A stretch of DNA of 64,000 nucleotides from Tetmemena sp. SeJ-2015 (taxonomy: Eukaryota; Ciliophora; Spirotrichea; Sporadotrichida; Oxytrichidae): contig JAJKFJ010021321.1 in the NCBI GenBank assembly GCA_027382625.1, positions 31,275-95,274 on the forward strand. The letters are read 5' to 3'. Shown piece by piece: positions 1 through 9,518 of this stretch. The notes beneath the pieces are model-generated. The model made no database searches and was not told where the DNA came from. It worked only from the letters and a program-made list of their open reading frames with translations. The translations under genes and the position numbers were made by a program. Numbering within the stretch: position 1 is the stretch's first letter; every line of letters starts with the position of its first letter.

Positions 1-490
1 AAAGCACTTAGTCGGTATTGGTCACAAGTAGAGTCATAAACTCACTGAGGGAGAGTAAGGTATCAGAGTCTAAATCATAGTGACTCAGCAGATCCACCAT
101 GTCCACTGAGTAGCAGTTGTATCCATTTAAGAAATATATATCTTTATTTACTTAGAGTTTTATAAAATCCATTTTAATTGTCCTTGAGGAAGCTTGTGAG
201 GTCGAGGGCTGAGATAGTGTGATTATTTAGGCGATTAATTCTCTTGAAAGCCGCCTTTGGATGGAATCTATAATGTTCGCACAGCTCAATTCTTCTGCTC
301 TCGATCTATCCACAATTAAATTAGAAACTCAAGCCAGAGACAAAGAAATCGAGGAATAGTTTAGGTTAAAACTATTTGTATCCAACTTACATTCTTTTCA
401 TGAGCAGAGAGGTTGTATAGATATTCTGCAAAAGCAAGCTCTGTTTCTAATTTCATCATCTCCTTCAATCGAGCACAGATAATTTCCTTA
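1..490 (-). CDS. EF-hand protein, C-terminal part cut by window edge
   Basis: With TAA/TAG read as Gln, the minus strand codes for a helical protein that contains an EF-hand. The loop DLDSDTLLSLSE has acidic residues at positions 1, 3, 5 and 12, as expected for calcium binding, followed by FMTLL. A GT..AG intron at about 306-390 (85 nt) splices in frame. A 46 bp IES at 129-174 interrupts the stretch just before the EF-hand; removing it joins FLKDN to QNGYNCYS in frame. The reading frame runs off the left edge, so the stop is not seen. The start is uncertain: candidate ATGs lie near 457-459. Multi-EF-hand proteins of this style are common in ciliate cilia and cortex, but the specific family is not recognised. 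Confidence 0.75.
129..174. other. IES, pointer ATCCATTT
   Basis: The 8 bp direct repeat ATCCATTT at 121-128 and 167-174 flanks a 38 bp AT-rich spacer in the EF-hand gene. Deleting one copy plus the spacer restores the frame. Confidence 0.85.
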
Positions 491-631
491 AAATGTTTGA
501 TTCAGAGGAGAAATAAATTAAATTCCCAAAATTATTACAATTTTCTTGAAGTACTTGAGAATTTTGGCCACTTTGAGTTTTTATATTTTGTTTGGTGATA
601 AGATTGATTAAAATATAATTCGTGTGAATAA

Positions 632-2483
632 TGCAGGGCCAATTAGAAGCTTCCTCTGAGTAGTAGCATAACCAGATGCAGCAAATCTTCTTTTAAAAGC
701 GAAACTCAACTGCTGGAGCAATATCCTCAGCCAGGAGGCTTAAAATTGTACTTTTTTGGATTAGAATAAATACATTTAGAGATGTTGAGAACGGGGAGCA
801 CTTATTTCACTACTCCAAAGGTTAGATAATTAGTCAGGAAAAAAACTAAAAACATGATAGATCTAAATTTTTGCATATGCGAGAAATGTGAAAGCCTTTT
901 TTCTTGATTGGCTAAAAATTTTTAGTTTTTTTTAAAACCCAATGAGAAAGAAAAAAAAAAAGAAGAAAAAGGAAGGGAAAAAAAAAAAAAAGGAAAAGGG
1001 TTTTTTTAAGAAAATTTTCCAAAATTTAACCGGGGGAAAAAGAAACAAAAATTTTGCCCCTTTTTAAAAATAAAAAAATTTAAAAACTTTTTTAAAAAAA
1101 TATCCATTCCCTCAGGAACAATACTGCTGCTATCTATCCCTAAAAAGACGACAATCGACTTTAATCTAAAGTTAAAAAATAATTTTCCATTGCTTTTATT
1201 CTCCTAATCTATCACATAATCAAGGCAAGTGTCTCCGACAAGAAAGAAAAAGGGACCTGCCAAAATAGTACTCCTTAAAAAGAATGCATCACACGAGCAG
1301 CTTATAAACGCAACTCTAAGAGAAATCAAAGCCAAGAGGGAGCTAAAGCATAATTAGGTCCATATCATCGAAGAACCTCTTTATAATTAGACAACTACAT
1401 CACCTCACTATCATCCTTAAAAGAAAGAATGGTTTTTATTTTATCCAATTCCAGATGATTCTAATAATCCACATGCTGCTCTAGGCAATCTATTTCTAGG
1501 ATTAAAAAGATAACATTAAGCCTCCTAAGGGGATCTCCTCTCCCCTTACTAAAATAAAAATAGCTCACGAAACCATAAACTCCTAAAAAGCTAATCAGTA
1601 AAAACTATAGAAGTCTCAGGAGATCATCATCATAATAATCAATATAAATAAAAAGAAGAAGATACCACCATTTTTGAGCCCATTCAATGGAAATCCTCTG
1701 CAAGTAAAATGGTCCACTCTAAACCTGCTTAACCTATTGAATTTACTCACAACTCAGTTACTAATTTAAAGTCAAGATATGTACTTGGAAATTTGTATTC
1801 CAGAGTGCACTTATTCATTATATATGAAATCATGCTGACTTCTAGACCACCTTCTTTTAGAAGAATAAGACTTAAGCTCCTTAGAAAGGGGCACCTAGAA
1901 ACCTACTCTCTGTGGCTTTTGCAGCTAATATCAGAGCCTATCTTTTGAAATACCGATCGAATAACGATGTGAAGAAGTAAGAGGAACAGCCAGAGCTAGA
2001 TGAAATGGAGCAAATGGATATTGCAGTTAAACAAATATAGACCAGACAATAGGAGGAGAAGGATACGAAAGAGAAGTAACTTACAAATACTATCCATTTC
2101 TATCACATTCTACTTTTTGTAAACTTTAGCTTTTGCCAGTTTGTCAGAGATTGAAGCTTTCAAAGGAGGAAAACGCTCTCAAAACTTATGAGAAGATGGA
2201 AGAATACTGGCGAACTCAAAAAGCCTTTTTTGCAAAGAGGTTCAATCGCAGTCAGGAAGAGCTTTTGATGACGCAGTCTGAAAATTACAGAGAGCAGATA
2301 ATTGAACCTCAAGAGACTCTGATTGCTCACAACAGCAACATACCGGAGAGGTTTGGTAATGACTACTGGCTACTCACCTTGCGCTAACCTGATATAGAGA
2401 AAGAGCCTATGACTAGGGGAAAGAAGGGAGTCAAAAAAATTGTTTGCTACAAGTAGACTGCACCTAATAGCGATATCAAATGA
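632..2483 (+). CDS. Unrecognised basic/Gln-rich protein with conserved C-terminal part
   Basis: Starts at ATG 632 (MQGQLEASSEQQ) and ends at TGA 2481-2483. The body (about 1220-2080) is hydrophilic, rich in Lys, His and Gln. A GT..AG intron of about 45 nt near 1811-1855 splices in frame. The last about 120 residues contain KTYEKMEEYWRTQKAFFAKR and a segment reading PERFGNDYWLLTLR, which look like a folded, conserved region. Codons 895-1110 fall in a low-quality block, and one junction near 2070-2140 could not be resolved into a clean intron or IES. Two genes rather than one remain possible. No family was recognised; a ciliary protein is only a guess. Confidence 0.5.
895..1110. other. Probable low-quality sequence block
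   Basis: Long runs of A, G, C and T (AAAAAAAAAAA, CCGGGGG and the like) break an otherwise coding region with no pointer or intron signs. It resembles unreliable base calls rather than biology. Similar blocks occur at 3225-3520, 4066-4212, 10640-10690 and 11290-11405. Confidence 0.5.
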
Positions 2484-2505
2484 TCAATCATTATAAGCTA
2501 TTTTG

Positions 2506-3260
2506 ATGCATAATATCCAAGTTATAAAAGTTGCAACAGATCTCTCAAAGCATTTCCTCAGAATCAGACCGTAAAATTTTGAAGAGAGAAAAGATGAAAG
2601 TCAAAGGATTTTTAACGACAAATCAGAAACAGAGCATAAAGATGAAGATCAAACTTAAATCAGGATAAAGATTGAGAACCTTAATCAAAACGAGAGTGCC
2701 ATTAGGATATGCGATTCCTCAAGTGTGCCAAGTCCAGGCCCTCACGAGTTGTCTCTCTAATCGACTTAGCTTAATTTCTTTGACTAGCTTTCCTAGTTCA
2801 AGAAACTTTAAGAAGAAATGAGTACTCTTGAGTAGAGGAAGGGGTAGATATATCGTAAGCTGGTCAAACAAGATTTAAATGATTACATTTAGGATTATTT
2901 ATTGCGAGATGGTGGTGATAGCTTGGAGTTTAGAGGTCTTAGTGGTCGATAAAGTTAAACTTGTCTCTATAAATAGGCAGTAGAACGCACTAGAAACAGA
3001 CTCTTCCCTTCTGAGACTGTCGCCTAGACTCTTCCTTTGCAAGTGCTTACTGCCAGTAAATTGAAAGAAGAGCTCACAAACTTTTAAGTGGAATTAATTA
3101 TCTATTCTTAAAGAGATAAGGCACTACACTTAGAACGCAAAACGTAATAAAGAGGACAAAGCATAACTAGAGCTAGAAAAGCAATAAAGAGAGCAGGCCT
3201 AAGCAAATCTCTAACAGCAGAGCATGCTTCGTGCTAACCCAAAGGGGAACCCTTTTTAAG
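2506..3260 (+). CDS. Coiled-coil protein, possibly kinesin-like start, 3' end unclear
   Basis: ATG 2506 opens MHNIQVIKVATDL and soon RIRPQNFEERKDE; the pair NIQVI...RIRP resembles a kinesin motor N-terminus with a short insertion, but no P-loop or switch motifs follow, so this is weak. The rest is a long helical, charged protein (KKLQEEMSTLEQRKGQ, DYLLRDGGDSLEFRG). Near 3144 the frame slips by one base, after which a Gln/Glu-rich coil continues (DKAQLELEKQQREQAQ). The slip is probably a sequence error. The gene then enters a low-quality block (3225-3520) and its end is not visible. Confidence 0.5.
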
Positions 3261-3520
3261 GTCCCCCTTGTTGATCCCCGCGCCCCCTCTTAAAATTAAT
3301 GTTGACCCTTAAAAAATAGAACAAATTCCAGTAACCCTTACCCTAATCAAAAATCCCAAGATAAATTTTCCCAAAATTGACACCAGCTTCAGAAGGAATA
3401 CTTTGCAGAAGAACTACAGATACCCAAGCCATTTTCAAAGAAAGCAAAAAGGGGCCCAGTTAGGCTCTGAGTTCCCCCAAGGGTTAAACATTTCCCAGAT
3501 CCATAAAAGGCCAAAAAATT

Positions 3521-4215
3521 TATTAAATGATTATTAAAGTTTATTAAATGAAAGTTTTAACCCTTTATTTCAAAATTAAGAAAAAATATATTTTAAATTT
3601 TGCTTTGTTATATTTTTTAATTTTCATTTTCTAAATAATCTCCCTGCTCCAGCTAAAAAAATCTGAAAGAAATTAAAAAAAACTAAATATAGGCATATAT
3701 GTGGAGGACCAAATCTTTAGAGTTTTGAAATCGATTATTTTCAACTAAGGTTTATCATCTAGGAGAAACAAACTAAGACTTAGCTAATGCGAGATGAATT
3801 TTAATTAATTTGGAAAATATCATATATGATAATAAGAAATTAAAACTATACTATGAAATATTAACAAAAGATTCAAACTGTAAAAATCCCTGCTATAAAA
3901 ATAATTACTTATTGGTTTTTAAATCAATAGAAACTTATACACACTGATTCATTTTAAAAAATATGCAACTAAACAATTTCAATTTATCAAATGCTATTTA
4001 AAATAAAGTTTAATATGTAATATCAGATTCTTTAATAAGAGTTAAACTTTCAATGATATTTTAAAACTTTTTAAAAAAGTTTAAAAAAATTTTATTTTTT
4101 TTAAAAGCCAGGGGGAAATTTTAAAAACTTAAAATTTTTTGGATAAAAAAAAAAGGGGAAGAAAAAGAGTTTAATTGGGTCATAAAAAAACTCCCCGAAG
4201 CAATTTTAAAAAAAA
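3521..4215. other. AT-rich non-coding interval
   Basis: No convincing frame on either strand under the ciliate code. Very AT-rich, with a low-quality block at about 4066-4212. Probably spacer or IES sequence. Confidence 0.6.
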
Positions 4216-4289
4216 AGAACTTAAGAGCTAGTACATTAATTTACCCTCTAGCGGTGTCTATTTATATTCATCCTTTCAATGATATATTT

Positions 4290-5565
4290 GCTTGCTATTA
4301 AAACTTGGACGAGGAAGTGAACGAGTCTTTAAACGTATCTCGCATTGGCGATCCTAATTCTTAGCTGCTACCATTCTCTGAAACCCCTAACTATTTTTCT
4401 CCTACTGATGAGAATCACCTTTTCGGTAATAATGGCAATTAAGGATAGAATCCCCTGCCTTAGAGTCTCTCGCACTTAAACATGAATAATAGAGAAACCT
4501 CTTTCGAAAATGCCTACCTCGATATCACTGAGGAGGAGCTATGAGGAGTCGCTCATCACAATGACTATCGAATTCTAATAGTAAAGTTTAGCATATAAAT
4601 ACACATACTTTTTTCGAATTGAGGCTCAAATGCATAGAGTTAAAAAAGTGAAGGCGCAAGCTGAAAACGTTGAAATGGATGAACCTATTTTCAATATGCA
4701 CGAACAAGCCTTCAAGAAGAAAAACAGCACAGGCCCTCTTCTCAAATAAGGGCAGCATGTAGCAAACTAAATAAGTAATCCTTATTAGCAATCAGCACAG
4801 CCAAGGGAGAGTTACAATAACGAGCCAAATATCTCTACCAGCATGGCTCAAGATGATTAGAGCCCCTTTTTCAATAATATAATGTAGACTGATAACTATA
4901 ATACATAGGGCAATATATTCACCAGCCACATGCCTGATACCAATAAATATGGTGGTAAGACAAGCAGCAACAATTTAATTCCTAATCCTACTAGCAAGAC
5001 AAACTAAGATGCCGTTGATTACATGTAAAGTTACAAACTGAATTTTGGTAAAATGGCTAGCTAAGAAGTGGGTGGCAAAAGATAAATTGATAGCAATGCA
5101 AGTATAGGAGTTGGATTAGCGAGAGGGGAGAGAAAGGACAAGTAAGGAAGCAATAAGAATATAACTGCTGCTCTGAAACTAAACCTCGAATAAGGTGCTG
5201 CTAAGAAAGCGGAGCCTAATAATGTGAAACGATAGGCCACTCTTCGAACCTCAAGTTTATATTTTCTATCTTTAGCTAATTAAAGGAAGTAATGTGCAGA
5301 CGGAATAATCTCCGACTAGCAAGAAAAGAAAACAGAGGCAGGATTTCTTTGGAATAGTAACTGTTGATGATGAAAATGGAAGGAGAATGAGTATCAGGTA
5401 AGAGAAGTTATGGAAATAAACTTTTTTCTAGAAAGATAGACAAAGGAAGGTAAATTGAAATAGAGATGAACTCCACTTCTATGATTGATAATGAATCCAA
5501 TTCATCCAAATCAAGAATTATAGAAATTAAGGTTGAAATAAAAGCCATAAAAGTGGGTTGTTCTT
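4290..5565 (+). CDS. Unrecognised Asn/Ser/Gln-rich low-complexity protein
   Basis: The frame codes for a hydrophilic Asn/Ser/Gln-rich protein (for example NLDEEVNESLNVSRIGDP, later LNMNNRETSFENAYLDITE). A 91 bp IES at 4534-4624 is removed in frame, joining DIT-E to AQMHRVKKVKAQAEN. A 31 nt GT..AG intron near 5250-5280 and another GTAAGA..CTAG intron near 5398-5431 keep the frame. The C-terminal part contains DFFGIVTVDDENGRRMSIR. The 5' start and true stop are not certain; the gene converges on thymidine kinase, whose stop is at 5582. No known domain was recognised. Confidence 0.55.
4534..4624. other. IES, pointer TGAGG
   Basis: TGAGG at 4529-4533 and 4620-4624 flanks an AT-rich segment with an in-frame TGA. 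Removing it restores a continuous frame in the surrounding gene. Confidence 0.75.
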
Positions 5566-5581
5566 TAATTACTAGGATGTT

Positions 5582-6726
5582 TCAATTGGCTGAATCTCTT
5601 CTTATATCGTTATAATTGATATATTTTTAAATAAGTACTGTGATAATTATAAATGCATCAAAGCAGTGCCTACAGAGAGGTTCATACATTCCTTTCCACC
5701 CCACAAGCTCAACCTCTTTATTTTAAACTATACATATAGATTAGAGGATGCACTTCAAATGGTTTGACTAATTTTTACCTATCCTATGAGTGAAGGGTGC
5801 ATCGTCTCCACATCTAGAGCATATAGCATTTAGTTTTATGAGTTCATCACAGAGGGGGATGAGTTGAGGTATTTAGCCAAAATTTTTCCTCTCAAATGTT
5901 CCATCAAGAGCAGAAATTATGATCACTTTGTCCTTTTTCACAAACTTAGAATATTATAGAGCAATGCATTTTAATTATCTATATATCGAAAACTTATCGC
6001 ACATTTCATATAAGTCTGGATAGAACTGGCCTTCGTCAATTGCGATAACATCAACAGTGTCTATTTAATCTTCCAGCTCTTAAAGCCTCGTGATAGCCTT
6101 GATCTGCAGGTTTTCATTCCTATAGCATTCATCGATTAATAAAGGCCCTTTTTTAGCTCAGATCTATGGTCTAGAAGCTTAAGTTCTGGTCAGACTTACA
6201 ATGAGTTCTAGATCTAGGCAGATTTGAAAGTCTCTTGCAGCTACCTCTCATCTTTCAGATATTGATCAATATTTTATTTAAAAGGATGCTAAAATCTCAT
6301 TTGTGGAAGTGTTGAAATAAATTTCATAAAATTCTCCATCGATTGTTTATAAATGAGATAGTTTATGCTTTCAAATATATTGAAAAATACTCTTCCCATT
6401 TATTTATAGATAGTAAATTAATGTTCAAAAAATTATTTATGAAAAAATGGGAGAGATAGATCATTGTGAAATTCTTTATGGCTCAAAATTTAGGAAAGAG
6501 CAAATAAAATACGAATAATTTAATTATTTCAACTTCTTAAAATATTATATTGATACTTGGCTAGTAGGCAGGATCTCTGAGCGATGGAGAATCTAAGGAG
6601 TCTTCGAAACAGCTCTGAGGATTTTCCAGAAAACATAGGCCCGAGTATCAGTTCAATTCTTCCCTTTTACACATGATGGGTCCTCTTAAGGCTATAATAA
6701 ATTTAGCAAATATTGAATGCTTCCAT
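5582..6726 (-). CDS. TK1: Thymidine kinase (TK1-type), germline form with two IESs
   Basis: Phosphorylates thymidine to dTMP with ATP in the salvage pathway, normally cytosolic. The minus strand shows the family order: P-loop [12 protein letters not shown], then IDEGQFYPD (catalytic Glu and Mg site), [11 protein letters not shown], and two zinc-binding Cys pairs, CSRCGDD and CRHCF. Start MEAFNIC at 6726; stop TGA 5582-5584. A GT..AG intron of about 69 nt joins THRI to EVELVGW. Two IESs (5949-5996 and 6267-6554) are removed in frame. Between the second IES and the YRNENLQIK segment the splice is unresolved and one TGA remains, either an unrecognised intron or a sequence error. Identification is very secure. 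Confidence 0.95.
5949..5996. other. IES, pointer AAACTTA
   Basis: AAACTTA at 5942-5948 and 5990-5996 flanks 41 bp. It interrupts the kinase between MCDKF and VKKDKVII; deletion restores the family spacing. Confidence 0.92.
6267..6554. other. IES, pointer ATATTGAT, 288 bp
   Basis: ATATTGAT at 6259-6266 and 6547-6554 flanks an AT-rich segment after the P-loop region. Removal joins LAKYQ to YLKDERQ in frame. Confidence 0.88.
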
Positions 6727-7114
6727 TTATCGTTGACATTTTGAACATCTTGGCTGATTAAAAGTAAATTGCAGCGAGTGGAATTTTATTTGTGAATTAT
6801 TGAATATTTCAAGCCAGATATTAGTTAGTTATACTTTCACCTCTGATAGAAAATTCTCCTCTAAGTAAATTACTTGCTTTAATGAGAGTGAGTGAATGAA
6901 TGACTTAGTTTAAATAAATGTAAGAGCTTGAAAGTCAGGCGAAGGATAATCGTGAACTCCTTTGATATTGCAAATTTATTTGCAATTCTGCTACACTAAT
7001 CCAATGCCTCTCTTTGCGTCTCTTACTGGGGTTAATATTTTATCTCAGACTCAGAGAGATTAAAAGAATGATGTATACAACTTATATCTTTATGACTCCT
7101 TTCCGCTCGAGAAA
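6727..7114. other. AT-rich spacer
   Basis: No supported coding frame on either strand; lies between the start of thymidine kinase and the stop of the next minus-strand gene. Confidence 0.6.
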
Positions 7115-7621
7115 TCATTGGAGGAGAGTTCTAGCTCTTTCTTCGAGTTCTTGAGAGAAGCTGGAGAGCATGTTGTTGTTCCACTTGTTGTGGCATGCCA
7201 AGAAAGCTCTGTCCTTAGCCTCGTTGGTTGGCAGAGCTTCAAACTCAGGAGATTCGAAGCATGCCTTGTACTCGTACATCATCTTGGGGTAGTGATCGTT
7301 GTAGAAGCCCTCGATCAGCTTCAGTTTGAAGTCATTGTCGATGTGGAATCTCTCGCAGATTCTGCCGTGCTCGTAGTTGTAAGACTTGTTTTAGAAGCAG
7401 TTCTTGTTGATGTTCTAGTAGAGTTCCTTCTCACGCAGCATTCTCAACTTCAAGAGGATGCCCTGCTCTAAGTCTTGCTGCACGCGATTTGAGGTGTTGA
7501 AGGCCTGGGTCAGGTAGCGAGGATCGGGTTACCAGGATTCAGCTGAGACCTGGAGGTTGTTGATGGACTTGGCCTTGAGCTGCTTGAAGTAGTCTGACTC
7601 TTGCACTTGAGCTGCTGACAT
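7115..7621 (-). CDS. Small conserved-looking protein of 168 residues, uninterrupted
   Basis: A clean frame from ATG 7621 to TGA 7115-7117 with no intron or IES. It starts MSAAQVQESDYFKQL and is hydrophilic, with four cysteines in two pairs (NCFQNKSYNYEHGRIC and ACFESP...FLACHNKW). Paired cysteines in a small helical protein recall mitochondrial CHCH-like intermembrane-space proteins or respiratory complex accessory subunits, but the spacings are not the canonical CX9C, so this is only a suggestion. The overlapping plus-strand reading frame is a shadow. Absence of IESs is notable beside its interrupted neighbours. Confidence 0.75.
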
Positions 7622-7845
7622 ATTATGTAATTAATTATTTATAATTAAATCCGTGATTCTCATGTTGGCTGTATCACATCAGACTGCATGAATAGTTTGA
7701 AAGGATTGAGTTGAAATGATTTGGGACTTTATTTATTGCAAACTTTTAGTGATTACTCTTTATAGTAAACAGTTATTAGTTAGGTGATAGGACATGTCAT
7801 ATTAGTAGTTAACACTTATCTCCTCTGATGCTCCTAATCTTATAC
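7622..7845. other. Short AT-rich spacer
   Basis: Between two minus-strand genes; likely holds the upstream region of the 7.1-7.6 kb gene. No coding support. Confidence 0.5.
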
Positions 7846-9407
7846 TCATATGGTTAGGAGCTCAGAGACTTAGCCATCATACTTCTAAAATAGCTGGAAC
7901 ACAGCTGTGCCCAGCCGTTCTACTTTCTGCTCCAGTTTCTTGACTCTGCGCATCGCGCCTTGCCCTTCCCCTGCTTTGCCCTCGAGCTCTTTCTGTAGCT
8001 CCTTTTCTTCATCGCCAAGGTTGAGTGATATGTGATTCGTGAATTCGAACTTGTTAATGCGCTTTATCTATTCAATAGTCTATTTAATACAAGTAGAGTG
8101 AGTAAGATGATCATGATGATTATAATGATATACGATAATGAATATGATAGGTATTTTGAAGTCTCCTCCTTGTGTTCGAGGACATTTTTGCGGACTATTT
8201 CATTGTAGCGCGAGGTGATCTTCTTCTTGATCTTGGTACTAAATTCCTTGTACTTTTCGAAAAGCTGGTAGAGTCTATTCTTCCTCAGCCCATAGCAGTC
8301 CATATCAGTCAAGGCCTTGTACAGGAATTCAGATCGCTTGTGAAAGATCACAGAGTAGTCCCCGATCACCGACTTCTGACCAATCTTCACTGATAGGTAT
8401 TGCTGGTTGTTCAAGGTGTATCCCACTCCGTACTCTCATCACAAAAAGAAATTATGCAACTGTGAATAATAGCAATGATCTCCTGTGCAAACGAAAATCA
8501 CCTCATCGACCTCGTCTAAGTCGAGGAGGATCAAATCGTTCTTGAGGAATTTGCGCGGCTCTAGGCTTTGCATAACTGCCACCATGAAGGAAGAGTACTG
8601 AGAGTCGTTCCAAGAGTAGTTCTTAGATCTCTTTCTCCTGGTGTCTTCCACTTACTCACTAGCATCTCGCTCGATCGTGAAATAGGCGCGAAATAAGTAC
8701 AGATAGTTCTTGAACAAAAACTCACGGAAAATCTACAAAGAAGATGCTATCAATATGTATTGCATATGAAGCTCACATATGTTTGAAGATGAATAAGTAG
8801 AATTTGAACTTACACTTATCCTAATCTGTTTTGGGAGCTCCTGCATGAAGCGCAAGTCTTCTTCACTCTTGATAGCGTAGTTGCGATCCTTGGCCCAATA
8901 GTAGTCGAAATAGTTTTCTATCTTGCGTGTCATATCCTTGGGGAGAGGGCGTCCCTTGTTGAAGCGAGCCAGCAACCCCAGCCACTTAGTGAGGTTCTCA
9001 CTTTCCTCATTCTCTGCCGTGACAATCTTGAAAGACATGAGTATCTCTATAAAGTTGCCCATAATGAAGGAAAACACTGCCACTCCAAACAGCAGCACAA
9101 AACTCCAGATCAACCTCTCCACCTCATCAAATTAAAAGATTACGCTGTCTTTATAAGTAAAGCATTATTTTTTGGTTCATTGATGGGATGGAAATCTCCA
9201 TAGCCGACGGTTGCGAGAGTGGTGAAGGCGAAGTAGACTACCATAATCATGCTAAACTCATAACTTAATAAGTTGCAAGATATTGTTACCTCTACATGTC
9301 CTCTCTTTCCTCTTTGAGTTCTACGAAACCAAAAGTCTGAAAGAAGTTGGTGGGTTTTTGGCCCGGCTGCAACTTCTGCCCATCATTAGCCTGCCATGTG
9401 AATATAT
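7846..9407 (-). CDS. Cyclic-nucleotide-domain K+ channel, C-terminal half (pore, S6, CNBD)
   Basis: Encodes the pore and cytoplasmic end of a voltage-gated, CNBD-type K+ channel. In order: extracellular loop, selectivity filter TTLATVGYGDF, S6 (LIWSFVLLFGVAVFSF), C-linker, a cyclic-nucleotide-binding fold (FLKNDLILLDLDEVDEVIF, then KSVIGDYSV), and a coiled tail ending at TGA 7846-7848. Introns: one before SMIMVVYFAF and one after KQIRIS, both GT..AG. Three small IESs (8082-8164, 8430-8483, 9128-9180) are removed in frame. The segment begins at a 12 bp pointer (9396-9407), and S1-S5 are missing here. They lie at 33604-34443 on the same strand with the same pointer. Ciliates have large families of such channels controlling ciliary beating. 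Confidence 0.92.
8082..8164. other. IES, pointer AGTCT
   Basis: AGTCT at 8077-8081 and 8160-8164. Removal joins HKEET to IEQIKRINK in the channel tail. Confidence 0.85.
8430..8483. other. IES, pointer CTCC
   Basis: CTCC at 8426-8429 and 8480-8483. The IES carries two TGA codons; removal joins VIFVCTG to VGYTLNN in the CNBD. Confidence 0.88.
9128..9180. other. IES, pointer TCAT
   Basis: TCAT at 9124-9127 and 9177-9180. Removal joins FHPIN to EVERLIW, linking pore to S6. Confidence 0.88.
9396..9407. other. Pointer ATGTGAATATAT (pairs with 33604-33615)
   Basis: Exact 12 bp match, same orientation, at the two facing ends of the split K+ channel gene. Deleting 9408-33615 leaves one pointer and an open frame. 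Confidence 0.92.
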
Positions 9408-9518
9408 CCTTTGCAATAACAAAGAAGAAATAAGAAAATAAGGAGGTCATAATACAGCAATTAAGACATATAAAGGGAGTTATTATTAAAGTTGAGTGTA
9501 ATATATTTGTGAATTGAA

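Noticed and set aside
7118..7471. Long plus-strand ORF
   Set aside because: Exact shadow of the minus-strand gene at 7115-7621, which has the better composition and a proper start and stop.
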